This document shows positions 62,538 through 64,000 of a DNA stretch of 64,000 nucleotides, one piece after another. Every line of letters begins with the position of its first letter. Positions within the stretch are counted from its first letter, which is position 1. Under the pieces are notes generated by a model, which ran no database searches, was not told the DNA's origin, and worked only from the letters and a program-made list of their open reading frames with translations. The position numbers and the translations under genes are program-made. The stretch covers positions 2,430,501-2,494,500 of the forward strand of contig JAGUCH010000002.1 of assembly GCA_019096065.1 (NCBI GenBank). The letters are read 5' to 3'. This DNA is from Paracyclopina nana (taxonomy: Eukaryota > Arthropoda > Copepoda > Cyclopoida > Cyclopettidae).

Positions 62538-64000
62538 ATGTCCTCAACTTCAAATGAGGAGGTTTTTAATCCATGGCTAGCTCATGATATCAGTGAGTTC
62601 AGCTTCTTTTGCTGTCCTGAATGTAATTATAGGGCAAAATCAGAAGAAGTTTTTGAACACCATGCAATTGGAAAGCATCCGTTATCAGTCGAGTTTTTTG
62701 CCTCAGAGGTCCAGGACAGGGATGACATAAATAGCCTTTGTGGGTCAATAAAAGAAGAGCCAAATGATCTTCCTACCGAAAGTGAAAGCATAACCGTTGA
62801 GCCTTTTTTTGAAAGGGATGAAACGAAGCTAGAAGGGAAAGATTTTGTGATACCCAATGAATCTCTGATCGCGGCTTGTGGAGATTCCAAGCTGAACTGC
62901 CAATTGGACACAGAAGAGGAAACTGAGAATAGTTACACTTGTGAAGTTTGCGGTGCAGCATTCGACAATTTGCCCTACTATGCTGTTCACATGAATTCCC
63001 ATGACGCTGACAGGGCTGAAAACCAGTGGAAGTGTACATTATGTGAATCTGTGGTATCATCTGCCCTAAATCTGCGAAAGCACATCAAAGGCATCCATCT
63101 GATGACAAAGGTGAAGTGCTCTAAATGTGATGCAATGATCCCTAAAAACAAGGTGAAAGTTCACATGGCCTACGTTCATGAGGCTGACAAGTTGAACAAG
63201 CCTTTCAAGTGTGACAGCTGCGACTTTTCTACTCATGCATCAAAGTATCTCAAGTCTCACATCAAGATTGTTCATGACAAGGACAAGTACAAGCATGAGT
63301 GTGACATGTGTGACAAAAGGTTCCCGTTTGCATCCCTGCTTCAGGAACACCAAGCAAGTGTGCATAATAAGCAGGCAAAGTTGATGTGTCATGAGTGTGG
63401 CGAAGGCTTTCAGTGGCAGCATTTCCTTGACAGGCACATTGAGTCAAAATCTTGTGGTGCCAAAGAGCCAGTTACTTGCGAAGTTTGCGATGACCAGTTC
63501 ACAAGTAAACGCTACTATTGGCAGCACTTTCGGTCTCGTCATGAAGGTATCACTCCTAAAAAGACGTCATTTGTGCCCAGAGAAGTTATGTGCGAAATAT
63601 GCTCCAAAGCCTATGCTTCGAAACATAGTTTAAAGGCTCACATGATTTATGCACACTCAGCCAATAAGCCCAAAAAGAGACCATGCAAGCATTGCGAAAA
63701 GACTTTTGTGACAAAAATTGCCCTCATTGAGCATATAAAATCAAAGCACGAAAATCACACACCTTTTGGATGTGATGAGTGTGACAAAAAATTTGGCACA
63801 CCCAAGACACTCCAATCTCATTATCGCACTGTGCATAAACGGGTGAAATGTGATGAATGCAACCAAGAAATTAGCAACCACTTCATGCTCTTGAGGCATA
63901 AAGCATCTGTTCACAACAAACTCCCCTCAAATGTTTTCCAATGCCAGCACTGCCCCCAATTCTACAAAGTTCTAGTTCACTTTAACAATCACATGAGTAA
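62538..64000 (+). CDS. C2H2 zinc-finger protein ZF16 (3' end beyond window)
   Basis: An open frame from the ATG runs to the window edge (487 codons, no stop). By comparison with ZF14 it lacks only the last few residues. The module NPWLAHDISEFSFFCCPEC starts at residue 11 (FEHHAIGKHPLS), close to ZF11. An IKEE site lies in the linker. There are about 11-12 fingers, including CDSCDFSTHASKYL, CDMCDKRFPFASLL, the C2HC finger CHECGEGFQWQHFLDRH...KSC and CDECNQEISNHFML. Whether more paralogues follow is unknown. It is the only array member here whose leader clearly contains a cis-spliced intron immediately before the ATG, apart from ZF1 and ZF11. Confidence 0.87.
   Translation, partial: MSSTSNEEVFNPWLAHDISEFSFFCCPECNYRAKSEEVFEHHAIGKHPLSVEFFASEVQDRDDINSLCGSIKEEPNDLPTESESITVEPFFERDETKLEGKDFVIPNESLIAACGDSKLNCQLDTEEETENSYTCEVCGAAFDNLPYYAVHMNSHDADRAENQWKCTLCESVVSSALNLRKHIKGIHLMTKVKCSKCDAMIPKNKVKVHMAYVHEADKLNKPFKCDSCDFSTHASKYLKSHIKIVHDKDKYKHECDMCDKRFPFASLLQEHQASVHNKQAKLMCHECGEGFQWQHFLDRHIESKSCGAKEPVTCEVCDDQFTSKRYYWQHFRSRHEGITPKKTSFVPREVMCEICSKAYASKHSLKAHMIYAHSANKPKKRPCKHCEKTFVTKIALIEHIKSKHENHTPFGCDECDKKFGTPKTLQSHYRTVHKRVKCDECNQEISNHFMLLRHKASVHNKLPSNVFQCQHCPQFYKVLVHFNNHMS

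Overview
The window is animal genomic DNA: AT-rich, with spliced genes whose exons reconstruct in frame across GT..AG introns, several only 50-60 nt long. The gene content (reeler/DOMON/cytochrome b561 reductase, C-type lectin/EGF secreted protein, a PIF/Harbinger transposon, tandem C2H2 zinc-finger genes) and the TCAGT initiator-like sites fit an invertebrate, most likely an arthropod. I cannot name the species.

Layout. 1-2020 (minus): a secreted C-type lectin/EGF protein, 5' part only, running off the left edge. 4920-8356 (plus): a complete six-exon ferric-chelate-reductase-1-like gene. 8717-9950: a non-coding inverted-repeat element with a TA duplication. 12743-16497: a structurally complete PIF/Harbinger transposon with a DDE transposase and a convergent Myb/SANT-like partner gene. 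It probably sits in an intron of the next gene. 18834-30802 (plus): a long coiled-coil, Ser-rich protein of unrecognised family built from phase-0 exons. 31699-33022 (plus): a small secreted protein with no recognised family.

34279-64000 is the striking part. It holds sixteen consecutive, same-strand, intronless zinc-finger ORFs (called ZF1-ZF16 here; ZF16 runs off the right edge). All begin with the same divergent N-terminal finger module (NPW...CCPEC...H...H). Many are separated by only 19-72 nt. In almost every gap the stop codon is followed directly by a pyrimidine tract and CAG or TAG, often 0-5 nt before the next ATG. No canonical AATAAA is visible in any gap. This is what a polycistronic unit resolved by spliced-leader trans-splicing looks like. 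The alternative is a locus in which one upstream leader exon (a donor lies at 34059/34060) splices to many complete ORFs.

The ZF proteins fall into two contiguous subfamilies: ZF1-ZF9 (520-783 aa, most with a C-x2-C-x7-H-x-C knuckle) and ZF10-ZF16 (about 460-540 aa). Most carry acidic linkers with psi-K-x-E sites. They are presumably nuclear DNA-binding regulators that diversified in place by tandem duplication. All functional statements are inferred from sequence; no database search or expression data were available.
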